The position numbers and the translations under genes are program-made. Below are positions 46,101 through 56,100 of a stretch of DNA of 64,000 nucleotides, one piece after another. The notes beneath the pieces are model-generated. The model was not told the DNA's origin. It saw only the letters and a list, made by a program, of their open reading frames with translations, and made no database searches. Source of the DNA: Euleptes europaea (taxonomy: Eukaryota; Chordata; Lepidosauria; Squamata; Sphaerodactylidae); NCBI RefSeq assembly GCF_029931775.1, contig NC_079318.1, positions 31,448,159-31,512,158 on the forward strand, in the 5' to 3' direction. The number at the start of each line of letters is the position of its first letter. The stretch's first letter is position 1.

Positions 46101-48804
46101 ACCAGGTAAAATTAACCACATTGTAGTATGCTTAATTACATGAAACTGTGTGCCTGAGTACTTAACATAGTAATACATAATCTCAAATCAAGAAAGCCAC
46201 AGCCCTCAGTTTGCAAGACCTGAGCAAGGCTTAACACTAGGACTTTTTAGAGGTCATTAACTCATAGAGTTGCCATAAATCAGAAGTGACGACATCACTT
46301 AATGCACACATACACACTGGGTAACTGAAACCTATTAGCAGATAAAATTATAATAGAAAACATGACATTTTCAAGAAAATATTACTGTGAAACACAAATA
46401 TGCTGTTTGTAATGAAGAAACATTTATGACAATCACAATAGCATTACATAATTGTAAGGATGTGTGCTCCTGTAGAAGGCATATTACTGCCCATAGTGTA
46501 TAGCCTCAAACTACTCTGGAAAAAAGACATGTACAATGGTAGTACATTGGTAGGAGACATATGTGAACCTAAGAGGAAGCAGAGCCTGATGGTAACCACA
46601 TAAAGGCTAAAACAGCTTGGGTGGGAGACTTTGTGTAAATGTCCTTTTTGTTTATACACAGTTGAAAAGGGGTATAACCATGAAGTGAGGTCATGGTATG
46701 TAACCATAAGCAAGAATTGTTGGGCAGTGGAATTTGGGGGAGTAGAAAGGAGTGGAATTTGGGGGAGATGCTTCATGGTATCTGGTCCTTACATACTAAT
46801 ACTTTTATTTTGCAAGCAAGGCTATGGTAAAAGTTATGAGGGTATAATTAGGTGGATGTTTTGTTATCTTGCAGAGGCTGGTTATGTTGCTACCCCCATA
46901 GCCATGGTTCAGGCAGCTGTGGCACTTCTGAAGGACAAGAGTTCTCTTCCTAAAGAGTGAGTCTTAACATCCTTGGTGTGAAATATCTGTAGCTTCTGTC
47001 TTGACTGTTTCAGTTACAGATCAGTGCCACATTTCCACATCATGAAAGTAAGCCTGATCTGTACCTGTGCTGCCCAGACATTGAAATGGGGTATATATAA
47101 TCTGCTGGTCTTGGTGCTTTCAACAGATTATTTATTTATGTTATTTATAGTCCAACTTTCTCACTTGGACTCAAGGAAGATTACAAAGAGTGAGTCAATA
47201 CAATTGAAAGGATGGGTTATTCAGTAAGCAACACAATAGGATTAGGATTGTAGAACCAATCAGAAATCCAAAAACAGAATGGAAGCAAAGCATATGTATT
47301 AACATGACACATTAAATGAAGCAAAAATTACATAGTAAGATGCTAGTTTCAGCAAACCAAACACAGTAGTGTAGACCACATTAAGAAGTCTCTAGAAGAT
47401 GCTCACTAATGGATTTGTACAATTCCGTGCTGTGCTAACTCCCACTCTAGATCAGGCATATTTTACAACTGAGTAAGCAGTGGAAACATAAGTCTTGCCT
47501 GCCTTAACTATAACAAAAAAAGTTAGGAACAAGTCTTTAATAATTGTGTTGATATGTACCCATCCCTTAGGCATCTAGCTGTATTACACTTAGGGGAAAG
47601 AAGAACTGTACCCTCTTCATGGATGCCTCTTTAGTATTTCCCAGTAAACTTGTCTATAGCAATAATTGTTTCAGACTGTGAATTTCATTGCCTTAATCAT
47701 TTGTAGATCAGAATGACCATATTATTTGCTGGACCAAAGTCCACTTGAGCAGATGTAAACTTTTGAATCTTATTTATCTGAATTCTGAACTTGGCCCTTG
47801 AATGGGTATCAGAAAATTGACACACTGGGTCCATGTACAGAAAGGTTTTTGAGGTGTTTTTTTTTTACAAATATTTACAGAAAAATCTGACATCTTTTAT
47901 TTTTAAAAAAGAGGGCTTAAACACACACCCCTGATCGCAGAAGAAATGTCTGCAAAATCAAGAAAGAATCCAACTGAGTTCTTGTGATGATTACATTGTG
48001 AGGCCATTGTGGGGGGTTGCTATTCTCCCTAAACAACATTATCTGCCTTGGTTAGTGTCAGCTGGTGATGATGGGGGACTGGAAAAAAAAGGGATGGTAG
48101 GAAGAAAAGAAGCAGGGAAAGGGGAGAGGAGGAAGAGACAGGAGAAGAGGTAGTGCTGAAGGAGAGGAGCAGAAAAAGATAGGTCAATGAGTGAGGAGGA
48201 GATTGTAGGGGCTACCGGGGGGGATGGGGAGGAGGGCAGGAAAATGTAGCTAGATGGGAGGGGGAGAACAGAAAGGGGGAGAGAATGCAGGGGCAGCCAG
48301 TGGGAAGAAAAGAGGAAAAACAGAAAGTAGGGGGAGGAATAAACTGTCCCCCATGAGTTCTCATCGGTCCTGGTGGTTAAGTTTGCAAAAGCAAAAATAA
48401 TTCATACCAAAGCTTGTTTGCCAAGGGCAATGTAAACATTTTAGTCACCTCAGTACCATGCACTGTTGAGAACAAACCTTCTATTTAAGTAAATAAATTC
48501 AAGAACTGTGTGGAAAGGTAACAATGGTCTGTTTTTACTTGGTTAAGTTATGGTCAAAAATCCCCACTCTCTTATGAGATGGTGTAGCATTGACCATATG
48601 AATTCTGGCTCTCAGCAAATTAAGATACAGCTTCCTTTTTACTTGCCTTGTTTTGAAGTTACGTCTCATTAATGGCAAATCTGTGGCTGTTTTTACAGAG
48701 GTGGGGTCTATTCTCCTGGAGCTGCATTCTCCAAAACAAAGCTGATTGACAGACTCAACAACCATGGAATTGAATTCTCTGTTATTAGCCAGCCTGAAGC
48801 CTGA
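30522..48804 (+). CDS. SCCPDH: SCCPDH, saccharopine dehydrogenase-like oxidoreductase, complete
   Basis: SCCPDH is a Rossmann-fold protein related to saccharopine dehydrogenase. It is found on lipid droplets and membranes, and its substrate is not firmly established. Twelve coding exons join in frame: 30522-30708, 35672-35784, 38747-38827, 39805-39934, 40940-40989, 41938-42068, 42663-42780, 43399-43518, 43607-43663, 45994-46105, 46875-46956, 48699-48804. They total 428 codons plus stop; human has 429. The start [20 protein letters not shown] carries the nucleotide-binding glycine motif. Further on come [52 protein letters not shown] and a hydrophobic segment in exon 8 ([18 protein letters not shown]) that may embed in the membrane. 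The end is [20 protein letters not shown]. All introns use GT-AG and no break was seen. Confidence 0.97.
30832..31200. repeat. Minisatellite in SCCPDH intron 1
   Basis: Six copies of a core starting tggggtgggtagttaaactg begin at 30861, 30935, 31009, 31051, 31125 and 31177. Spacing is 74, 74, 42, 74 and 52 bp. The core is nearly constant, while the linkers are (CA)n with internal (TA)n of varying length. The array starts about 120 bp after exon 1. Confidence 0.95.
31234..31683. mobile_element. MITE with ggcgaaaacgcacggg ends, hosting a second MITE
   Basis: The left end ggcgaaaacgcacggga pairs with the right end cccgtgcgttttcgcc. Just inside, ggttttgcctgg pairs roughly with ccaaggcaaaccc. The right portion 31548-31683 and a short left part belong to this element. 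The middle, 31271-31547, is a different inverted-repeat element. The ends match those of the 7070-7229 element. Confidence 0.7.
31271..31547. mobile_element. MITE with gggggttaccg ends, copy 1
   Basis: The left end gggggttaccgtactttgta pairs with the right end caagtgcggtaaccccc. Inside, ttaagagtttgaaaatgtta recurs inverted as taacattttcaaactcttaa and again in a middle block. Copy 2, 51821-52093, is in opposite orientation. Several internal inverted blocks would fold into a long hairpin. It has no coding capacity. Confidence 0.75.
32205..32393. mobile_element. hAT-like MITE (caggggtgtc ends)
   Basis: The left end caggggtgtcgaactca pairs with the right end tacgtttgacacccctg. The middle has the common caagggccagat and ggatttggcccgtgggcc phrases. 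The flanking octamers are only roughly alike (gcttaatt and gcgtagtt), so the 8 bp duplication is decayed. Confidence 0.75.
32640..32760 (+). mobile_element. Penelope-like 3' tail fragment
   Basis: ctgatcaagttacctttatc, then ctcacaaacaattatgctag, ttgctagtcttcaaggggca and ctagactcctgttttatttt match the order of the other Penelope-like tails. The hammerhead-like core is decayed. Confidence 0.55.
33390..33510 (+). mobile_element. MIR-like core SINE trace
   Basis: gcattattattcttatatag followed by aaaactgaggctgagaaata resembles the conserved middle of MIR-type SINEs. It is very diverged and should be old. Confidence 0.45.
34604..34708 (+). mobile_element. Sauria-type SINE tail
   Basis: caggcaatggcaaaccgcct, cttgccttgaaaaccctata and gggtcgccataagtcagctg are the tail shared by the 5S-headed SINEs. 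The head is lost. Confidence 0.75.
36080..36281 (+). mobile_element. agggttgcca MITE with target duplication
   Basis: It lies in SCCPDH intron 2. The element runs from tagggttgccaacctccagg to ctggcacccct. The flank taactactgc occurs at 36070-36079 and 36281-36290, a 9-10 bp target duplication. The body matches 29937-30146. Confidence 0.8.
38005..38535 (+). mobile_element. CR1 LINE 3' end
   Basis: Phrases such as gcattggtcaggccgtacct, ggagtactgtgtgcagttct, tctttaagtatttgaaaggc, gcaggaggttggactagatg and ccccttccaatgctatgagt are classic sauropsid CR1 3' end sequence. The copy is about 500 bp long and 5'-truncated, with its coding part decayed. Confidence 0.9.
39418..39614 (+). mobile_element. 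5S rRNA-derived SINE
   Basis: aatctcatcagattttggaa followed by gctaagcacagtcggtactt is the 5S-derived head. aggcaatggcagaccacctt, cttgaaaaccccttgcgggg and tgcaacttgacggcacttca form the tail, ending in a CA-type repeat. It lies in SCCPDH intron 3. Confidence 0.85.
40045..40120 (-). mobile_element. LINE tail fragment
   Basis: tttataccccacttttcaac followed by ttggctttccaaagcagc is the reverse of a gtggggtataaa-type LINE end also seen at 45283. Confidence 0.4.
40490..40640. repeat. GC-rich dispersed repeat, copy 2
   Basis: See 836-965 for the shared order of phrases: ctgttcctgggggccccctg, ccaggagcaacattgagggg and gcatttggggcag. Confidence 0.5.
41184..41400 (-). mobile_element. tRNA-derived SINE (ggggctgtggctcag type)
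   Basis: Reverse copy: acacatgaagctgccttata at the left, and gaggctctaccactaagcca followed by cagcccctccc at the right. It lies in SCCPDH intron 5 in the antisense direction. Confidence 0.85.
42105..42499 (+). mobile_element. Retroposed insertion with 13 bp duplication
   Basis: gtttaatagttac flanks the insertion at 42105-42117 and 42487-42499. The 369 bp insert starts with a 90 bp pyrimidine-rich stretch and ends in gggaaagggcagggtataag and an A-rich tail, which is L2-like. It begins only 36 bp after the donor of SCCPDH exon 6. Confidence 0.8.
43745..44640 (+). mobile_element. L2-like LINE 3' part
   Basis: 43935-44219 encodes [20 protein letters not shown], then [15 protein letters not shown] and [13 protein letters not shown], the C-terminal reverse transcriptase end of L2-clade elements. 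A tail follows, ending in gtaataaataaataaatag. It lies in SCCPDH intron 9 in sense orientation. Upstream ORF2 and 5' parts are missing. Confidence 0.9.
45235..45810 (-). mobile_element. LINE tail (CR1/L2-like)
   Basis: The piece is read on the minus strand from about 45810 to an A-rich end at 45240. Phrases such as aaggccctctcctgggttgc and cagggccttcgaagacaact recur in squamate LINE 3' ends. It lies in SCCPDH intron 9 just before exon 10. Confidence 0.5.
47118..47460 (-). mobile_element. LINE tail fragment
   Basis: Plus-strand gattatttatttatgttatt at the left is the reversed A-rich end. The following tcacttggactcaaggaaga resembles the tail at 19070. It lies in SCCPDH intron 11. Confidence 0.4.
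48070..48340. repeat. Purine-rich low-complexity tract
   Basis: About 270 bp of almost pure G and A (ggggagaggaggaagagaca and similar). It lies in the last intron of SCCPDH. Confidence 0.9.
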
Positions 48805-48900
48805 AATAAGATAAACTTTCCAAAGAGACTGCACAACCAGGCAGCCTGTATATGGTACTTGTATGCCAAAAAAGCTGAGTTTAAAATGTTTGCTAAATTT

Positions 48901-48906
48901 AATAAA
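48901..48906 (+). terminator. SCCPDH poly(A) signal
   Basis: AATAAA lies 97 bp after the SCCPDH stop codon, implying a short 3' UTR. Confidence 0.75.
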
Positions 48907-50120
48907 ATACTTAACAAAGTAATTGTATGTAAATGTAAGCATCTGTTTTATATTGTTGCTTGCACTGGGTATAAGACTGGTTATTACTATTAGAAATATG
49001 TATAAGGGAAAACTGCAATGCAATCCTGCAGAACTTAGTGATCCTTTGATTAGATTAACAATACTACTTAGAATGGATGAGTTGGTTTATTTCAAACCTG
49101 TAACTTTCAGTGGGAATCAAGCTAGCTACAATATCTTAGATCAGTTTTTTTAATTGCTAGAATTGTCACTGTGAAAGTAGTATATACACATTTAACTGTA
49201 AGTAAATTAATTGTGCCTTAGCTAAAGAGAAAGAACCAAGGCCTTTTGTGGAGAGCAGCATTGTGCCCCATATGAAGAACATGGTGACATGTACATTGTC
49301 TCAACACTTCTTTATTCCCAGGCCTCGATTCAGCTAACATTACTGTAAATGTATATTTACTTACGTCTACAGAGGGATTGTCACATTGCTTTTCATGGGA
49401 ATTGGTCACAACAAACTTTAACAGGAATGAGGTCTTGATTTCCCCCCCGCCCCACGTGGCAGTACTTCATTATTTTAATACTAGATTTGTAATGTAAATA
49501 CTTTTAGCAAAACACATGAAGCATGACATGTATTTCTTTAATTGCTAATCTGAGGACAAAGAAAACATGGCATTAATGCACGAGTAAACAAAATTTATCT
49601 TTACAAATGAGAGCAATGTAATAAAATACCATTTTAGATTGCCTTTGGTTCTGTGTAACTTACTCGAGCCCACCCCTCACACATAGCATTCTGTGTGCAA
49701 AAGGCATTTTTTCTTAGTGCCAGTATATAGAGGGAAGATGAAATGTAATGTGACTATTTCATGTCCAAGTCTAGTTTTATCTTTTTAGGTGCATATTTTA
49801 AAATTTCTGAAAGAATATGGCACATTAAGTCCCATGAGAAGTGAGCAAGATTATGGCTCAATGGAACTCCCCCCCCCCCTCCAAGCCATGTGCAGTACAG
49901 CATGCCAGACATTTAGAACTGGGAATCCCCTGTTCCTTCCTATGTGCTATAAATGACAGCAGGAATAATTTTAGCATGGATTTGGCTTCTGCAGTGGTTA
50001 ATGGCCAATACACAGCAGTGCATGTATATTCTTTCCTGTTAATGCAGCGGAGGCAGTTAATCACAGCCTTAGTTTGAAATAAGTATATCATCTTGTTGAA
50101 ATCTTACAATGAAGCACAGT

Positions 50121-50126
50121 TTTATT
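50121..50126 (-). terminator. KIF28 poly(A) signal
   Basis: Plus-strand tttatt reads AATAAA on the minus strand, 28 bp after the KIF28 stop codon. This would make a very short 3' UTR. Confidence 0.6.
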
Positions 50127-50153
50127 TGGTACAGCACAGTTGCTAATACAACT

Positions 50154-53100
50154 TCATTGCTTGCTGTTAGCTAGTCTCTCTCGTTTCTTTTTAATTATTA
50201 AAGCAACATCATTTTTCAGTTTACTTATACTTGACTCAAGTTGGTCTCCAAAATCCTTTAGCATGTGTGATTGTCTCTCAACAAACTGTCGCAGCAGCTG
50301 TACATTATCTTCTTCCTAGAAATAAAATAAACAGTGTGATTTCTGTGGTAAATGTGTGTTGTAGAAATGAAATTGTAGCCCTAGTATGAAAATATCAGGG
50401 AATAATTGTTTAGAGAGGAGGAGCACATCTGAAACACGAACTATAGTAGTAGAGCTCATTTACATTCATACAGAATATACCATTCTACAGTTACTGCGAC
50501 CATCCTGAAACCTAACCATTCATAATCATTTGTAGAGCTGGAGAGAGAGAGTGTGATGCATGAAAGAGGTCAGAAAATACTATGAAGAAATATTTCTCTG
50601 GTTCATTGCAGGTAGTTCACAGAAAAGCATCAATGCACTCTGCAGCACCTGCAGAGAAGCGCATGTGGCGCAAAGGTGTAGGGTCCAATCCAATGTGTCT
50701 TAACAGGTTAAAATTAGCATGATAGATCTAGTGCTTGCTTCCCGTCACCTGAGGGAGCAGCCTTCACCAACTCCCTAACTCCATTGTGGGCCCATTGTAG
50801 GCACTCACATTGTGCTCAGTGCTCCCACCAAACCCCAAAGACAGGTTTTTTTTGGGGGGGTGGCAGTAGACTGCAGCAATAGGGCAGAAGCAGGAAAATT
50901 CCATTCCATAAATGGAGCCTGGATCCAACCCAGTATCTTCAGATTCACACCAGGCCAATTACTTCTAACCAAAGATAGAATCAACATTTCTTTTTCAAAT
51001 TCTCTGAAATTACATACAGGGGGTCTGTAGTGCTTCAGTTTTAAGAACTGTCCTCTGATTACATTCATATTCTGATAGAAGGCTTTGAGCGCTTTCGCAA
51101 ATTCAGCATCACAGCTTATCCGAGAATTGCATACTGCACGAGAATCTTTTGATGCAGACGGAGTTGTCTTAGTAGCTTGCTTTTTTATGGGTGATTTTAA
51201 TGTCTTGCCTAGAACAAAAAGATGCAGGAATTAGTATGAATAGCTACATTAATAGAGAAAACATATGTACTATGGGAGATCCAAGTTTAGTGTATTAAAA
51301 TATAAACGCATTTGTCTTTTTAGCCTAAATGAAGGGCTGGGTGGGAAGGGGGGAGAGTGCCATATGGAAGGTAAATGCATTAAATGAGGATAGTTCTAAA
51401 ACTGACAAAATTGGGATTCATAAATCAAGATAGCATCTACTAAAACCTCTTTAAATGTAATACCTAGTGGTCAGTTAAAACGGTTGTCTTTGAATGACAC
51501 AGGGGTTGCAGGATTTGTGGTGAGCTTAAATTTACCATGTTCCCCAAGCATAAACAAAACCACTTCTCAACGCACTTCCCCACCCCAAACCCTTGTTGAA
51601 AGCCACCGAGTTTGTGGAAGGAGGCTTTTTCATGTTGTCCCCCATCCTGATTTTAAGTCTTTATACTTTTTGTTTCAGACACTGAGGGCTGAGCCTTCTT
51701 ATACAAAAGCAAAATGATCTTTGAGTGTGGCTATTACAATAATCAAATGTGAAAATCCTACCTGGCAGCCCAAACTCCCAACAGCATATTGAAATAGGAA
51801 GAATACCTTTAAGGTGGTACGGGGGTTACCGCATTATGTATTCCCAGCGATGTATTAAGAGTTTGAAAACATAAAAAATACTCTTCGCACTTTCTATGTA
51901 TTCCCACCGATGTATTAAGAGTTTGAAAATGTTATAAAAAATACTGTTCGCACTTTGTTTGGCCCCTTTAGCTGTGAAGACGCCTTCCAACCATTTTTTT
52001 AGCTGTGGTATCCAAAAACCCTTTTAAAGCGATGTTTTTTATAACATTTTCAAACTCTTGATACATCGCTGGGAATACGTAATGCAGTAACCCACATAGT
52101 TAAAGTATAACATAGTTAAAGGAGAAAACTAGTGTTTTAATGTGCCATGTACTAACTTTGGGTTTCTGTTGCGCATTCTGTCAATCTTTCCTTCAGAAAT
52201 ACATTGTCTTCCCTTAGAGCTCTGTTGATATCTCTGAGTAGTTCAGTCTCTTGCTCGAGCTTTAGAAGCTTTTGATAAAGTTCAGCAAAACGGTTATCTG
52301 TGTTCTAAAAAAATAATAACTTATTACCAGTAACGTCCATATGCAGCAGCTCATATATATATTTGAATTTTGATTTGGTTCACTCATAGCACATTTGGCC
52401 ATAACCTCAACTGAGGTGGCACATAATCCTTTGCCTGCCTCTGTGTCGTGACCCTGGACTTCCTTGGTCTCCCATCCAAAAATAAGCAGATTATTAGCAC
52501 TCCTCGTTTCAGAAATGAATGCTATTGCAGGGTATATAGGCAATAGGCTATTGCAGAGTATGTACAGCAGATACGCGGAGCCTTAAGCAATGTGAAATAG
52601 TGGGAGAGTAGGCACAAGACCAAACAAGCTGAGAATTAATGGACTGGGTGTGTATGTGAAAGGGAAGTTATAGAGGGCTGTGATTCAGATTGCGGCTGCA
52701 GTAAAGGTGAAGAGCCCCCCCCCCCCCCGTGTGGCTTTGCAGATCAAAACTGCTTCTAAAGCCCTGTGCCATTATTATCCCTAGAATGAGGAAAAACAGG
52801 TAAAAAGAGGTGCAAATCTCCCCCCCCCTCTTCCAGACTAAGTTGTTCAGCAAAACAATGGGGGAGGGTGCTGAATCCACAGCTCTGATCTGAATCCTCA
52901 GCGCTGCTGTCTCCCGTTTGAAACCTGAGAAAATCTGTTCACCAGCATTGTGTCTGCTTTGGGCCTCAGGCAGCAATCCTTGATGTGGGAATAGAAGTGT
53001 TACACAGTAGTGACCCTTTCTGTATTTGCGACATTGGGCAATAAGCGACATACTGATGGGATTACTATAGCAATATCCAAATCAAGGCAGTGATTTAGTG

Positions 53101-56100
53101 AGCCTTACAAGACTACCAAGTTTTCTCCATTGCCGGTTCTGGAAGGAAGAAGCATGCTATACACTTACAGAACTTGGTTGCGTATAGCTAGTTAAAACGT
53201 GTGCACTTTCGCTCATGACCAATATCTGTTTTCCCTTTAAGTGTCACAGCAAATTAAACCCGATGTGCCGCTACTGGAATAATTCTGTTTCTCTTTTCTC
53301 AACCCCCCCCCCCCATTCATTCTGCCACCTGCTTTATCTTCACAGCTCTTAAGTTTATTCACGTTAATCCTTTCGTTACATATTCAGTTTAAGATTTTGT
53401 TGTTAACCATTTTCACGCTTCAGCATATTCCTACTTCATAAACTTTATTTTTGTATGCATTTGTATTTGTTGGGTTCTTTCTCTATAACCTGTTGCTACT
53501 CTGTGGGTCTTGTTCATTTTTCTGATCTTTGCTCCCTCCTCCTTGAACACCTTGCCATCTGGGAATAAGATCTGGGACCTGTTTCTAAGAAGGGTCTAGT
53601 TGAAAAGTTCTTGCTGTTTTTTGTTATTTGTTTTAAACATATATACCCATCTTTCTACATTTAGGTTTTCCAGATAGCACACAAACAAGTTATTTTCTGT
53701 CCCAACAAAGGCAGCCTTCCATATGTAAATCTACCACGCTGGAGCAAACAAGCAGACTCTTGCCCTATGCCTGATTTCCATGCTAAACATGCCAAAGGGC
53801 ATGTGCTGCTGTTGCAGCTGTGGCAGCAGAGGAAAAATCAAGGCCTTCCCAGAAACACTCAGACCAATCTGCGAGCAGGGAGCAGGTATTATCATGCAGG
53901 GTATTGTAGAGTAGGTATGGGCTGCTCCTGCCGTACAGTTTTCCCCACAAACAGCTGGCTTCAGTTGAGGAAACTGACATGGTATTTGCTGGTGAACATC
54001 CTTCCCTGAACCAGTTCTGGGAAGCCAGCATGGTGTGGTGGTTAAGAGCAGTGGACTCTGATCTGGAGAACTGGGTTTGATTCCCCACTCCTCCACGTGA
54101 GCAGCGGATACTAATCTGGTGAACTGGATTTGTTTCCCCACTCCTACACATGAAGCCAGCTGAATGACCTTGGGCTAGTCAAAGCTCTTAGAGCTCTCTC
54201 AGCCTCACCCACCTCACAGGGTGTCTATTGTGGGGAGGGGAAGGGAAGGTGATTGTAAGCCAGTTTGATTCTTCCTTAAATGGTAGAGAAAGTTGGCATA
54301 TAAAAACCAACTCTTCTTCTGGAGATTGCATCTCCAGTCTTGGAGAACCTTACCTCCTTTTTTGACACGCTACAGGGGAAGCAGCTGAAGCTAGGCACAT
54401 GGACACAGGGGCCAATCCTCTGCTTCTACCAAGACTGAGGGGATCTTCTCTGGTAGCTATAGGGAATGTTTTCTAATGCCCCAGGGCTCAAATCCAGTGA
54501 AGCAGCACAGAATCGGACCTGCATCCTGAGGCGTAGATTCATTCACAGTAATTGGCTATGTTCTTGCTGCAGGTTATGGATCCAGCTTAGTGCTTCTTAT
54601 ACTTGGAATGTCCAGGATACAGACTTCCTATTCCCCTTTTCTGAGCAAGAATGAGAATAGCTTACAGACCCCCTTAAATAAAGGCTTAATTAGGGAGGAT
54701 CATGTAAATGGCCAGAAGACAGAGCAATCCTAGTAAGTGGACCACTGCTTGACAGTTGTTTCTGAGGAAAAGGACTGATCAAATTCTAGAACATTCAAGC
54801 ATATATTGCTGAGTAGGTGGGCTATTTTTCTTGCCATCAAGTCACATCTGACTTATGGTGACCCCTGGTGGGGCTTTCAAGGCAAGAGACATTCAGAGGT
54901 GGTTTGCAATTGCCTGCCTTTGGGTCACAACCCTGGTATTCCTTGGCAGTCTCACATCCAAATACCTGCCAGGGTCAACCCTGCTTAGCGTCTGAGATCT
55001 GACAAGATCAGGCTAGCCTGGGCTATCCAGGTCAGGGTGGGGTGGACTATACTTCTGTATTAAAAAGCACCCAAAGTGTTAAAAGATAACATTCATACAA
55101 GCAAAATGAAACGAATTCATTGCTTAGGTGAACCATGTGTATGCATGAATGCTAACAATATACTCACCAGACCGGCATGGTTCAGAATCTCGGCTCTGGG
55201 ATTATCGATGATCACAGAGCCTTTGGGGGTGACAGCCATGTCTTGTTGGGAGGAGTCCAGTTCTGCACACCCTTCTGAAGCGTGGGGAACACATGGCAAA
55301 GTTAAGATCACAGCTTATATTTCCCCCTCACCTTATTCTGCTGCTTCAGTATCTACTGGTACCTGTTTCTTACATACTGCAGTTGCATAGTATTCTAGAA
55401 AAACAGGACAATGGGAGTAGATCCCAATATTGCCTGGGAGTAGCAGATGTGCTAGACGGGCGATAGCTCTCATATGGCAGACCAGGAACTGGGACTAAAT
55501 GCCTAGTAGTGTCACCAAGCCACAACTGTTTTAAATATCACCTCAAAACCTTGTAGATGATAATACTCCCACACAGAATAACTAGGGTGGTACAACTAAA
55601 GTTCAAAAAACTTGTTCTGTGTCTAAATATTTTAGTATAAGAAAGGGCTATGGATATTTACATTCAAGCAAGCAGTTACTTACATTTGACATTAAAATTA
55701 GCTACATTATAAAATCATTAGAGTACCCCAGTTGTGCAAGATGCTTAAAGGGCCCAAGCCATACTGTAATAGCCAGGCGATGTTGACCGTCTCTATGGCC
55801 TTCTTGTAACATCACAAAGCTTGCTGAAATGATACGGCTGACACACCAGACAGGCTATTGAGCCAGCCTCAGTTGATAAGGGAATCGCTCCCTTTCTTTG
55901 GGTAAAGATGGCAACATCCTTCTACACAAGCCACAGGATGTGACAACAGAGACAGAATTCAGGAGACGGAGCACAGCCTTGAGGGAACCCAGCACCATTG
56001 TGTGGCGGTAGGTTTCTGTCCCGGGTCAGAATTAGGGATGCGCCACATCATTTCAAAACAAACATTAAAATCCTCGTTCGTTTCCATTTGTTTCAAAATG

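Larger units (their letters stand above)
48805..50153. other. Convergent spacer between SCCPDH and KIF28
   Basis: The spacer holds the SCCPDH 3' UTR and poly(A) signal (48901) and the KIF28 poly(A) signal on the minus strand (50121-50126). The roughly 1.2 kb between them is AT-rich with a short C-run near 49868 and no recognised repeat. Weaker AATAAA-like sites also occur, such as aataaaat near 49620, so SCCPDH could use a longer 3' UTR. Confidence 0.6.

Noticed and set aside
48535-49023. 162-codon minus-strand frame across the SCCPDH last exon
   Set aside because: Antisense shadow of the SCCPDH exon and 3' UTR; no independent support.
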